NCBI RefSeq assembly: GCF_002127325.2
Contig: NC_035436.2
Coordinates: 28,035,354 to 28,099,353, forward strand
DNA: 64,000 bases
From: Helianthus annuus
Taxonomy: Eukaryota > Streptophyta > Magnoliopsida > Asterales > Asteraceae
Reading direction: 5' to 3'
This document shows positions 22,365 to 32,121 of the stretch, one piece after another (the stretch's first letter is position 1; the number at the start of each line of letters is the position of its first letter). The notes under the pieces are model-generated. The model worked only from the letters and a program-made list of their open reading frames with translations. It was not told the origin of the DNA and ran no database searches. Position numbers and translations under genes: made by a program.

Positions 22365-22894
22365 TGGGATATTGGCCTCTAATAATCCCTACTAGACGTC
22401 ATTGGCCATTGGCAGTCCTACCTATTTTTATTCCCTCTGCCAGTCCCTCCTTTCAACTATTTTTCCTCCAACGGCCCTCAGTTAAAAAAATTTAACGGAG
22501 TTAATTTTTTTCGGAATTACTAACTGATGTTTTAGGGCTTTTGATTAGAACAAGGATACGAGTCTATTAATGTAAAACTTACCATGAAACGGTGCTCCAA
22601 ACGACTTGATTTTTGTTAATAGGAAGTTTAAACACCCGAATTGAAGCATCGTTTTCGTTGTTTGGAGCACAATTTCAAGGTAAGTTTTACATCATTCGAC
22701 TTGTATCATCGTTCTGATCAAAAGTCCTAAAATATCAGCTTGTAATTCAGAAAAAACTTAACGATTAAGTTTTTTAACTGAGGACCAGTGGAGGAAAAAT
22801 TGTTGAAAGGTAAGACTGGCAGGGGAATAAAAAAAGGTGGGACTGCCAATGACCAACGACGCTTAGTAGAGATCATTAGAGGCTAATATCCCAA
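22365..22894. mobile_element. foldback element with long inverted repeats
   Basis: The left arm starts TGGGATATTGGCCTCTAATA, and the complement of the right end starts TGGGATATTAGCCTCTAATG. The arms continue for over 200 bp (both contain CATTGGCAGTCC and GTAAAACTTACC-type segments), meeting near 22640. No ORF. The ends do not give an unambiguous target duplication. Foldback MITE, superfamily undecided. Confidence 0.7.
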
Positions 22895-23267
22895 GTTTTT
22901 TTGGAAGTTTAATAGTTTTCATGGTGTTTTGGATTTTTTATGGTGTTTTGGCGTTTTCACACGGTATTATAAGATTCGCGTTGTATTTGGCTTTCATATT
23001 GTCAAATGACTCTTTTATCAATCTTATCTGTAGATTGGTTTGGTCGGATAGGTGAAAATATTCTTAGCATTTTTGGAGTTTTAGCCATGGGTAGAATATC
23101 CTAACCCTAAATATATACACACACATTTACAAAAAAAAAGTCTTTAATTTTTTAAGACTAAGCAGTTAAAGCGGTAAAATAGCGGATATCGGTCAAGGTC
23201 TGCTATACGATATATAGGTTATAGCGGTGATATAGCGGTAATTTTTATACCATGCATAATTTATGTA

Positions 23268-23270
<3 letters not shown>
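22895..23270. other. intergenic with TAGCGG-type repeat words
   Basis: No gene. The part 23165-23245 contains repeated AGCGGTAAAATAGCGG-like words, resembling the larger block at 29880-30075. Confidence 0.4.

Positions 23271-23342
<72 letters not shown>
23271..23342. repeat. (TA)n microsatellite
   Basis: About 72 bp of pure TA directly abutting the left end of the hairpin element at 23343. Confidence 0.95.
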
Positions 23343-23346
<4 letters not shown>

Positions 23347-23726
23347 GGCTGCTAGAATGAGAACCACCTCGAGTTGTAAGAACCGTGAGAACTACACCCC
23401 ACGGGTGGGCGTTCACCATGATTTTTTTTTACAACTAGATGTGTGTATTATAAACACAGCCGTAAAAAAAAATTTAAACGCCGCGGCTGAGGGGGTAGTT
23501 TTTTACACCACAAGTTTGGTGTTTTTAATTTTTTTTCTTTTTTTTTTCACCAAACTTGTGGTGTAAAAAACTACCCCCTCGGCCGCGGCGTTTAAATTTT
23601 TTTTTACGGCTGTGTTTATAATACACACATCTAGTTGTAAAAAAAATCATGGTGAACGCCCACCCGTGGGGTGTAGTTCTCGCGATTCTTACAACTCGGG
23701 GTGGTTTTCATTCTAGCGGCTCCCTA
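23343..23726. mobile_element. element A: near-perfect palindromic MITE in a (TA)n target
   Basis: Two arms of about 185 bp are almost exact inverted copies of each other around a short T-rich loop near 23527-23548. Ends: AGGGGGCTGCTAGAATGA and, complemented from the right, AGGGAGCCGCTAGAATGA. (TA)n lies on both sides. The short ORF at 23357-23566 simply reads through the hairpin. It is non-autonomous. The TIR layout is shared with element B. Confidence 0.85.
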
Positions 23727-24954
23727 TATATATATATATATAGGGAGCCGCTAAAATGAAAACCACCTCCAATTGTAAGAACCGCGAGAACCACTTTCAA
23801 CCAATCAGATTTTGACAACCCAAAGGGTATTATGGTCATTTACTTTATATATCACTTTGAATTGTCAGTTGTCTACTGTCTCTTTAATATGGTCATTTAT
23901 CACACTCTCTCTCTTCATCTTCCATTTTTAATATCCTCTTCATCTTCATAAGTCTTCAGAGATCTTCATCTTCATAAGTCTTCACTTTATGAAACTCTCT
24001 CTTCATTTCTCACCACCGGCACCACACCCACATACTCCGTTTGTCTCCGACCCCCGTTGTTTCTCCGGCAGAAGCGTCCCCCTCCACCGATTACCAACAA
24101 CCACCACAGTCGAGCACCCTCAACGATGGCAGTTACCTTGCTCAGATCTGATAAAACCTTGGGGCTCTCTCTCTCATCGTTTCACCGTCAAACTTTTGGG
24201 GGGTTTTGCTCAGATCTGATAAAACCTTGGTCGCCGTCGCCGCCGTCTCATCCGCCACCGTCACCGTCTCATCCGCCACCGTTCATCACCATCTCTCCGG
24301 TCACTCTTTTGCGGCCTTGCTGGGTTTTTTTGGTATGTTGGGGGTTGATTGGGTTTGGGGTTTCTTTGATTCTGATTATGATGGTTTGGTATGCTTTGAT
24401 TCTCTGATTCTGATTATGTTGGTTTTGGGATTCTTTATTTGTGTTTTTTGATGGTGGTGCGACTGTGATACTGACGATTGGTGGGAGGTTGGTCGGCGGC
24501 GGAAGACGGTGGTGGGAGGTGGTTGGTCGGCGGTGGTGGCGGCGAATGATGGTGTTCTTGAATTTTGGGTTTTTGTGATTCTTGATTGTGGTTCTTTGAT
24601 TGTGGTGGGAGGTGGTTGGTGTTCTTGATTGGGGTTCTTTGATTCCAAAAGTTTGGTGTTCTTGATTGTGGTGGGAGGTGCCGATGGTGCGATCGATGTT
24701 GGTTTTGGGGGGTGGAGGAAGAGGGTGTTTGTTTAGGGGTGGTGGCTACTGGTCAAACTTCTTGTGTTGTTTGGGTGGTGGCTACTGGTCGGACTTCTTG
24801 TGTTGTTTCTGTTGGAGCTATGGTATGTACATCTTGTTTTGTTTTGATTATGTTTTTGTTGGGTTTTTCTTTGATTGTTTCTGTTGGATTGATGTTGGTG
24901 GTACCTATACAGTTGTTTGTTTTGATTATGTTCACGTGATGGGTCTGTACAGCG

Positions 24955-25030
24955 GTTGCCGATAGTGCCCAGTGGTGCCCCGTGGTGCCCCGTGGTGCCC
25001 GCTGGTGCCGAGTGTGCCCCGTTGTGCCGA
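24955..25030. repeat. GTGGTGCCC short tandem repeats
   Basis: Six or seven degenerate copies of a 10-bp CAGTGGTGCC/CCGTGGTGCC word within element B. Confidence 0.6.
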
Positions 25031-25334
25031 CTGAAACTTTTTTTCGCCGACATTTGATATTGACGATCGTTCTTGGCAGTGATGATGCAAAAAAAAAAAA
25101 ACATATTTTTTATGACTATTGCACGGCAAGGATGGTGGAGGGTAGGTTTTTGAACCCGCAACCCCACTTTGCAGCCTTTTAATTATCGGAAAAAATTTGA
25201 GCCAAACCCTTTTTTTTTCGAGATACACTTTTGTTTTTTTGGTGTTGTTGGTTTTTTATATTCTTTTCCCCCGTCGATGACGATAAAAATATATCCGAGA
25301 CACCTACCGACTTTGCGATTTGTGGGTGCGTTCG

Positions 25335-26010
25335 TCTTTGCGTAAACAAGTTTTCGTGTAAAAAGTTTTTGTGGAAAAAAAGTTCAGCCGTAAACTTTTA
25401 CGTAAAACGTAAAAAGTTTACCGTAAAACTTAAAAAAGTAAAACGTAAAAAGTTTAACGTAAAACTTAAAACGTAAAAAGTTTTACATAAAACGTAAAAT
25501 TTAAAAACATAAAAAGTAAAAAAACGTTGACGTAAAAAACCGGTGCGTAAAACATAAAAAAACCGGTGCGTAAAACGTAAGAAAACCGGCGTGTAAAACG
25601 TAAAAAAACCGGTGTGTAAAACGTAAAAAACCGGCGCGTAAAACGTAAAAAACGTTGACGTAAAAAACCGGTGCGTAAAACGCAAAAAACCGGTGTGTAA
25701 AACGTAAATAACATTAACGTAAAAAACCGGCGCGTAAAATGTAAAAAAACGTTAACATAAAAAACCGGTGCGTAAAACGCAAAAAAAACGTCGACGTAAA
25801 AACCGGGACGTAAAACGCAAAAAACCGGCGCGTAAAACGTAAATAACGTTAACGTAAAAAACTGAGACGTAAAACGCAAAAAAAAACCGGCGCGTAAAAC
25901 GTAAATAACGTTAACGTAAAAAACCGGGGCGTAAAACGCAAAAACGGCGCGTGAAAAAGCCGGGCGAAAAAACGGCGCGTCAAAAAACGAGGCGTGAAAA
26001 GGCCGGGCGT
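25335..26010. repeat. CGTAAAA/ACCGGCGCG degenerate minisatellite
   Basis: About 675 bp built of CGTAAAA words alternating with AACCGGCGCG or AACCGGTGCG words, in irregular higher-order units of about 20-45 bp. It keeps many CpG sites in an A-rich context. The minus-strand Phe-rich frames through it (25398-25879) are products of the repeat and show no gene-like features. Confidence 0.85.
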
Positions 26011-26351
26011 AAAAATCTTAAAAATTAAAAAAATTATAATAAAAATTTGATTTCAAAAAATTGATTTACAAAAAAAATATGTTTATAAATAAAAAATAAT
26101 TAAGTAAAAAAACTATTTAATGAATAGGACAAAAAAGGTAATTTAAAATTAATATATATAAAAAGACAAAATAGAGTGATTTTACTTAAATACCCTTTTG
26201 GATTATAATATTAAAGACATAATAAGACAAAAAGCTTTTAATATTAATATTATCTACTTTTAATCACATCCATCCATCTGGTTGATCTAAGGGCCAGAAA
26301 GTGGTTCCCATGGTTCTTACAACTAGAGGTGGTTTTCATTTTAGCGATCCG

Positions 26352-26365
<14 letters not shown>

Positions 26366-26399
<34 letters not shown>
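26366..26399. repeat. (TA)n microsatellite
   Basis: TA run preceded by a (CT)n run (26353-26367), between elements B and C. Confidence 0.9.
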
Positions 26400-26402
<3 letters not shown>

Positions 26403-27576
26403 CTAATTATAAGGAGAAAACCCACTCCAGTTGACTAAACCGAAGAAACCCAATTGTGTGGACAGGAAGTAGCCACGTGTTTTTTGTAAGAGATTGGCTT
26501 GAGGGCATATTGGGAAGTTTGCACTAGACAAGACAATAAATGCACCACTTGACATTTGATAGAAACATTGACACACACTTCTCTCTCTCTTTCGACACAC
26601 ACTTCTATCTCTCTTTCTCTCTCTATGGATAACCATTTCTAGATCTAAAATCTTCATAATCAACCACCAATATTCTTCTTCTTATCAAAATCATTCATAA
26701 TCAACCACCAAAACTATAGATCTACAAGTGTAACAACCTGGTGATGGTCGATGATCGATGTTGAAGATGATGTGATGGCGGTTCCAGATCCGGTTGAAGA
26801 TGATCGATGTTGAAGATGATCGAAATCATCTTCCAGATCCGGTTGAAGATAATCGATTTTGAAGATGATGTGATGGCGGTTCGTTGTTGAAGATGACCCA
26901 AAAGATGATCGATGTTTAAACATGATGTTCCGGATCTAGAAGATCCTCCAGGTCCATAAGTATGTTTGTTTTTGTTTTTTTTTTTTCAGATTTGCAATTT
27001 TTTTGCGTTTTGTAGTTCTTCATTTTCTTTTTGTATTTTGTAGATCTGCAACTTTTTCCTAGATATGTTGTTTTTTTTTTCTTGATCTGAATCCAAAAGA
27101 TGATCCAGTTCAAAAGATCATCATCCAGATGCTCCAACTTTTTTCTGGATATGTTTTTTTTTGTCAAGAAGATGAATGCTTTTAATTTCTTGATTTATCA
27201 ATTTTTTGTGTAAATTTTGTTCAAGAAAAAATGCATGTTATATTTTTTCGTGTCACATAAATAATGTACGTTTACATAAAATAAAGTGAATTGTTACACT
27301 TTTTCAGATTATTGTAAAAATAAAGTGTGTTGTTACATGCAACTTTTTTCTGGATATTTTTTTTGTTCAAGAAGATGAATGTTTTTAATTTCTTGATTGA
27401 TCAATTTTTTGTGTTAAATTTGTTCAAGAAAAAATGCATGTTACATTTTTCCGTGTCACATAAATAATGTACGTTTAAATAAAATGAAGTGCATTGTTAC
27501 ACTTTTTTAGATTATTGTAAAAATAAGTGTGTTGTTACATTTTTTTATGTTACAAAATGATAATCAGTTTCAGAGT

Positions 27577-27741
27577 TAACTAGGATCATACCAGGTCTTT
27601 TGAGGAACATCAACAACCTGCAAGTTGAACTGTTTACCCGTGAGCAAGAAATTCGGAAGAAGAAGAAGAGGGTTATATGGTTACTGATATTAGCGTTAGT
27701 GATTGGCAGCTTACTTGTTAGCATTGTTTGTTGTGATTAAG
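27577..27741 (+). pseudogene. GRF-TM protein gene fragment (coiled coil and membrane segment only)
   Basis: The translation IIPGLLRNINNLQVELF, then TREQEIRKKKKRV, then IWLLILALVIGSLLVSIVC, ending in a stop, matches the second exon of the GRF zinc-finger gene at 57130-57512. The zinc-finger part is missing. Homology starts abruptly at AACTAGGATCATACC (about 27579), just after a CAG. Non-coding 3' sequence shared with D continues to about 28127. Confidence 0.8.
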
Positions 27742-28399
27742 AAATAGGTGGTACTTAGTTGGATTATCCTTGTTAGTATGTTAATGACATTTTTGGTAGT
27801 ATGTACTTGTTGATGTTTGGTTGAATATGAGAATTTTCTATGTTATGGATTTTTTGGTTTTGTTTTTAACATGTTACATTTTTTTCCCTGAGATTTATGT
27901 AGACTTTTGCTGTATTGAATCTGAGAATTTTATATGTTATGGATTTTTTGGTTTTGTTTTTACCATGTTACATTTTATTTTTGCCTCAGATTTTTGTACA
28001 TTTTTGCTGTATCCGTGTTACATTTTTTTTTCACTGAGGGTTTTGTACATTTTTGCTCTATGTGTGTTTGATCATGTGCTTTTGTTGATGGTTGCTTGAA
28101 TATCTTTTTTTTATCACAACGTTGTATATTAATTAAGAAAACTAGATGTAAGACCCGCCGCATTGCGGCTAGGGTCTTACATATTACGACACAATGAATC
28201 AACTTTATATGGCTAGGCCCTTACAAATTACGACGCAATGAATCTATTTTATACTTCTCTATCGACCCGCTTGTTGCGTTTTAAAATCACAAACCTAAGG
28301 ATTAACTACACACCTTTGTATCAAGTTAGATATCCAAATGATCACATTGTGTTTCCAAATGTCTTGTGGAGGGAAATACAAATACTTGATGTTGATTAG

Positions 28400-28555
28400 G
28401 GATGAGCACGGTACATGTTCAGTATTGAACCTGTACCGGTACAGAAAAACGGAAAAAGTGGGTACCGGTACCGAATATACCGGTTCGGTACCAGTACCGG
28501 TATTTTACCTGTAAATACCGGTACCGTTCCGATATTGGCACCAAAAGGCAGGGAT
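28400..28555. repeat. GGTACCGGT-rich palindromic words
   Basis: Repeated GGTACC / ACCGGTA words, beginning with AGGGATGAGCACGG, which resembles hAT TIR starts. No matching right end was found within element C, so only the repeat block is claimed. Confidence 0.4.
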
Positions 28556-29107
28556 AATGGGTACCCGCACAATTAAAGAGAGTTGGCCCAAAACAATAAC
28601 CCACACCACCTAGTTGTTTTGTAAAAAAAACCAATGTCCAAGAATATATGCTTAGAGTACAACTTCTAATGCACCATAATATTAAAAATTAATAGTATAT
28701 AAATAATTTAACAAAGTGTACAACCCCAACACCTAAATGTATAATAAAACTAAGCATGAAACACCATTAATGCAAAAGTTACAACAATTTAAAGCCTAAG
28801 TGTATTACAAATTGATATTATAGTATATAAATAACAATTTGTCTTTAGTGGTACAAGCCATTAAGCATCATGTTACAAATAACAATGCCAACAATTGTTG
28901 CAAATTAATATATATATAATTAGTATATAGAAAAATAATTCACCATTTTGACGAACATTTTCGGAAATTTTCTTTATACCAACAAATTAATAACAATAAA
29001 TGACTGTTATTAATGACAATAAATGTGGTGATTGTAGTTAGCAAGATTGAGTTAATAAAAAATAATCACAACATAAAAAGAATTTTGAGAGATGAAGGAT
29101 GATGGGA

Positions 29108-29108
29108 T

Positions 29109-29194
<86 letters not shown>
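29108..29194. repeat. (GA)n microsatellite
   Basis: About 86 bp of pure GA/AG inside element C. Confidence 0.95.
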
Positions 29195-29199
<5 letters not shown>

Positions 29200-29457
29200 T
29201 AAAAAATGGATGTAATAATGATTATGCAGACAACTGACAAAAGTTCCATTCTTCCAAGAAGAAAATTGTCACACATTATTCCCATTTACCCCTTATGTGT
29301 ACTATTACTGATTAGAATATTAAAAAGTAATATATATTACACTAAAAGACATCACAACCATCCATCTTTTTTAGTCAATGGTAGATCTTGGGTTTTCAGG
29401 GTTTAGTCAACTGGAGTCGGTTTTCGATTTATCATTGCCCTATATATATATATATAT

Positions 29458-29543
29458 AGGGAGCCGCTAGAATGAAACCACCCCGAGTTGTAAGAACCGC
29501 GAGAACTACACCCCACGGGTGGGCGTTTTTCGATTTATCCTTG

Positions 29544-29546
<3 letters not shown>
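29458..29546. mobile_element. 89-bp chimeric mini-element with ends of two TIR families
   Basis: The left part AGGGAGCCGCTAGAATGA, continuing to CCCACGGGTGGGCG, matches the end of element A. After that it switches to TTTTTCGATTTATCCTTGCC, the right end of the C/D family. (TA)n flanks both sides (29441-29457 and 29547-29593). Too small to be a normal transposition product. Confidence 0.75.
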
Positions 29547-29593
<47 letters not shown>

Positions 29594-29596
<3 letters not shown>

Positions 29597-30428
29597 TTTG
29601 AAGACTGTTAGAAGAGAACAAAATTAGAAACCAAGATGAACTCTGAGTATCAGACGAGGCACTAACTTCCAGCAATTGAAAGATTTAGCTTCGATTCGGA
29701 TTATGAACAAGCTTCCTGATGAAGAAGTGCTTCCAGCGACCTCAAACCAGTGTGCGCTCCAGAACATTGGTCGTCGTACATAATTAATTTAGGTTTAATT
29801 GGTCGTATCTAGGTTTTATCAAACATTTGGGCCTTTTACTGTAATGGGTTTAACTAATAAAAGTGGGCTTTTCATTAAATTTGGGCTGACCGCTAAAATC
29901 GGTCCAGTAGGCGCTATACAGGTCTTCAAATAGCGGCCAAATAGCAGGCTATAGCGCCGCTAATAGCGGTTCCGCTATAACCAACTGCTATTTGGACCGC
30001 TACAAGCCCAGGTGTCCGCTAACCGTTATAGCGCCGCTATAGCACACTGCTATAGCGCCGCTATTAACCGCATAGTTTTAAGATAAATACATCGGTACAT
30101 ATACGTGTAGGATTTTAACTCCCAATCTTTTAGTTAGAACACAACTACATGTCCATTGAGGACACATTTATCTTTATATGAGAACTGATTGATTACACAA
30201 CTTTTCATGAAAGTTGTTTGATGATGATTCCTATCAGGCGACCAACACAATCAAAACACAGACAAATTGAATCCATATGAAGCTAACAAAGAAAATGCTT
30301 GCGATAAACACAGACAAATTGAATCCATATGACTGCAAATCTACTACTTATACTATTACAGTATTACCTATTAAAAACACTACATATCCAACATCTGCTT
30401 GAGGATGATTAGTAATTACCTGCGATCG
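29594..30428. other. intergenic with TAGCGG palindromic repeat block
   Basis: No gene. 29880-30075 is packed with TATAGCGCCGCTATA-type palindromes and AATAGCGG words. The rest has short exon-like pieces (29595-29780) but no supported frame. A 17-bp phrase ACAGACAAATTGAATCC is repeated near 30256 and 30309. Confidence 0.45.
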
Positions 30429-31703
30429 TCAACATTTGTGTACGACTTTAAAACTATTAACTTGAAACATGTCCGTACCTTGAACCCTTGTGGCGCTGAT
30501 ACACCAATCGCACTTATCCGACACACATTTAACCTCATACCTATCTTTTGTTGATCTTGTTGTCTTCATCTTAAAACCCTCTTCAACACACTTCATCTTC
30601 AGAGTTAACTTCAATGCTTCTTTGTTTTTAAACAATTTCGGTGTTGTTGGATCGCTACTCGGTCTAGGGTCTTGTAATGGCGGATCAGGCATACCCCAAA
30701 AGCTATCTTTTTCCATCTTACAAGACCCTGGTGGTTTTAGACTGATATCCGGTGCTGGCGGTGGTGGTGGGGGATTCATCCACCACAAGATACCTTTGCC
30801 GGCCCTGCCACCAGCTTCTTTTTCCGGCATGGGTGCTCTCGGTGTACGTGTTGACTCCGGAGGTGACATCATCAACCAGGAGATATCTGTTGAATAATGA
30901 AAACCCCGTGAGATATTATATTATATTATTACTAAACCATAACTTCAACATAAATCTAATCAAATGATATCTCCTAATTATGGTAGATTTAATTACAATA
31001 ATCCCTAACTAATATATTCTATTTAATACTCCATTGTAGTCGAACCGGCAAGAAATCCAACGGTCGGGCTAGAGCGAAAAACAATATAGTTTAAAAGCTA
31101 AGGGTGGATAATACCATCATCTCCGTCTAGTGCACCCGAATGCTTCAACGGGTTAACCTCTTTCGCTCCATACAAACTTTCTTTCTGATCACGAACGAAA
31201 TCCCTTTCATCTCCAAACTCATCTTCCGATTCTAAGACCTGTGTCAGATTTCTCGAAGTACCAGCCGCATTCGTTGTTTTATGCTCAGGAAAAAGATGTT
31301 GATATGTAAAAACACGCTCCCCTTCATTGTTTCCAACATCTGATTGATCCGCACGACTTGAAACAGACTCAACGACATATAATGTAACAAGTCCATTTGT
31401 CGTTTTAAGCGCCATGTCCATGAATACCTCGACATCCTCGTCGTCGGCTATGTCTACAACTACAGTCTTGTTTTGGTTAGAAGATGAAAGGGGAAACTGG
31501 TATGTCATTCTGAAACCAGTTTCCAAAGATGCATTCAGCTTACTTGCAACACAAGTCATCATTTCAGAATATGATAGATTCAATGGCAGTTGTAAGATAC
31601 GTTTGGCTAAACCTACTGGCCTGTAACGTAACACCCCATGAATTGTCTCCCATGAACCTCCGGTGCAAATAATAACCCTAACTTTCTCGTTTTGTGAATC
31701 CAT
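30429..31703 (-). pseudogene. truncated MuDR-type transposase gene: PB1-like plus MuDR DNA-binding domain
   Basis: Exon 1 starts at ATG 31703 and reads MDSQNEKVRVIICTGGSWE: a PB1-like N-terminal domain of about 110 residues, then an acidic linker (ESEDEFGDERDF). A good donor (GATGATG|GTATT, about 31111) and acceptor (TTCAACAG|ATATCTCC, about 30889) join it in phase to exon 2. That exon is Pro-rich and then enters a MuDR DNA-binding domain (LFKNKEALKLTLKMKCVEEG, then KCVSDKCDWCISA, then FQVNSFKVVHKC). A TGA follows the His/Cys end at 30429. The whole catalytic DDE and SWIM region is missing downstream. PB1 plus MuDR-DBD is known from MuDR/MUSTANG-type plant proteins. This is a 5' fragment, or a short DNA-binding-only derivative if expressed. 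Confidence 0.75.
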
Positions 31704-32121
31704 TGTCCTGTAAGATATTAGTCAAAAAGAAAAAAAAATCACAAAATAACATTTTTATAAAATAAACTTTACTTTTAAAAGTCTAAAAATAAACTTGTGT
31801 GTGAAAATGTGAGCTGTGTGGAGATCTTTGTGTAAAAGCGCACTCCATGTTGAGGTTTAGAAAAAAAGAAACGGTTACGGAACCGTATTGAAACCGGTAA
31901 GGCAAAAACCAGTCAGGAACGGAACTGAAACGAACCGCGGTTTGTAACGATTGGGAAACAGGGTGTAAACAAGCTGCCAAGCTGCTCGTGAGCTACCTGA
32001 GCTTGGCTTGCTAAAAGCTCGAATCAAGCCGAGCTTAAACGATTTGAAACTAAAGCGGGTGTTTGGGTTAGCTTGTTTTGGAGCTACTTTTTAACTTATT
32101 GACTTATAAAAAGAAAAAAAG
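31704..32121. other. intergenic; MITE-like GGGTGTTTGG start
   Basis: No gene. From 32056 a GGGTGTTTGGGTT end faces AACCCCAAACACCC at 32248-32262, framing a roughly 207-bp MITE-like element with TIRs of the PIF/Harbinger/Tourist flavour. No clear target duplication. Confidence 0.4.

Larger units (their letters stand above)
23742..26353. mobile_element. element B: 2.6-kb non-autonomous TIR element
   Basis: The left TIR (AGGGAGCCGCTAAAATGA, then AACCACCTCCAATTGTAAGA) is matched over about 55 bp by the complement of the right end (AGCGGATCGCTAAAATGA, then AACCACCTCTAGTTGTAAGA), extending through GAACCACTTTC on both sides. It lies between TA or CT/TA tracts. The interior (23990-25200) has open frames on both strands with proline- or Gly/Val-rich translations and no domain. 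A 5'UTR-like CT-rich leader (23860-24000) suggests captured or degenerate gene sequence. A CGTAAAA minisatellite fills 25330-26010. Confidence 0.75.
26400..29441. mobile_element. element C: 3-kb non-autonomous MULE, deletion derivative related to element D
   Basis: The left end AGGCTAATTATAAGGAGA is followed by AACCCACTCCAGTTGACTA. The complement of the right end is AGGGCAATGATAAATCGA, then AACCGACTCCAGTTGACTA. TA tracts lie on both sides. The right end matches the left end of element D (36140 on) in inverted orientation through GTTGACTAAACCCTGAAAACCC and beyond. Internally, 27577-28127 is homologous to 57300-56740 of D, also inverted. No intact gene; open frames here are Phe/Tyr-rich shadows. 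It also holds GGTACC-rich sequence (28400-28550) and a long (GA)n. Confidence 0.75.

Noticed and set aside
24057..25228. Overlapping ORFs on both strands in element B (Pro-rich, Gly/Val-rich)
   Set aside because: No domain on either strand, compositional bias from GGTGG/GTGCC repeats, and no consistent splice structure.
25398..25879. Phe/Thr-rich minus-strand ORFs with regular repeats
   Set aside because: They arise from the CGTAAAA minisatellite; no start context, domain or composition of a real protein.
28140..28180. Possible Helitron or other transposon end at the GACCCGCCGCATTGCGGC hairpin
   Set aside because: A short hairpin is visible, but no TC start, CTRR end or partner terminus could be shown.
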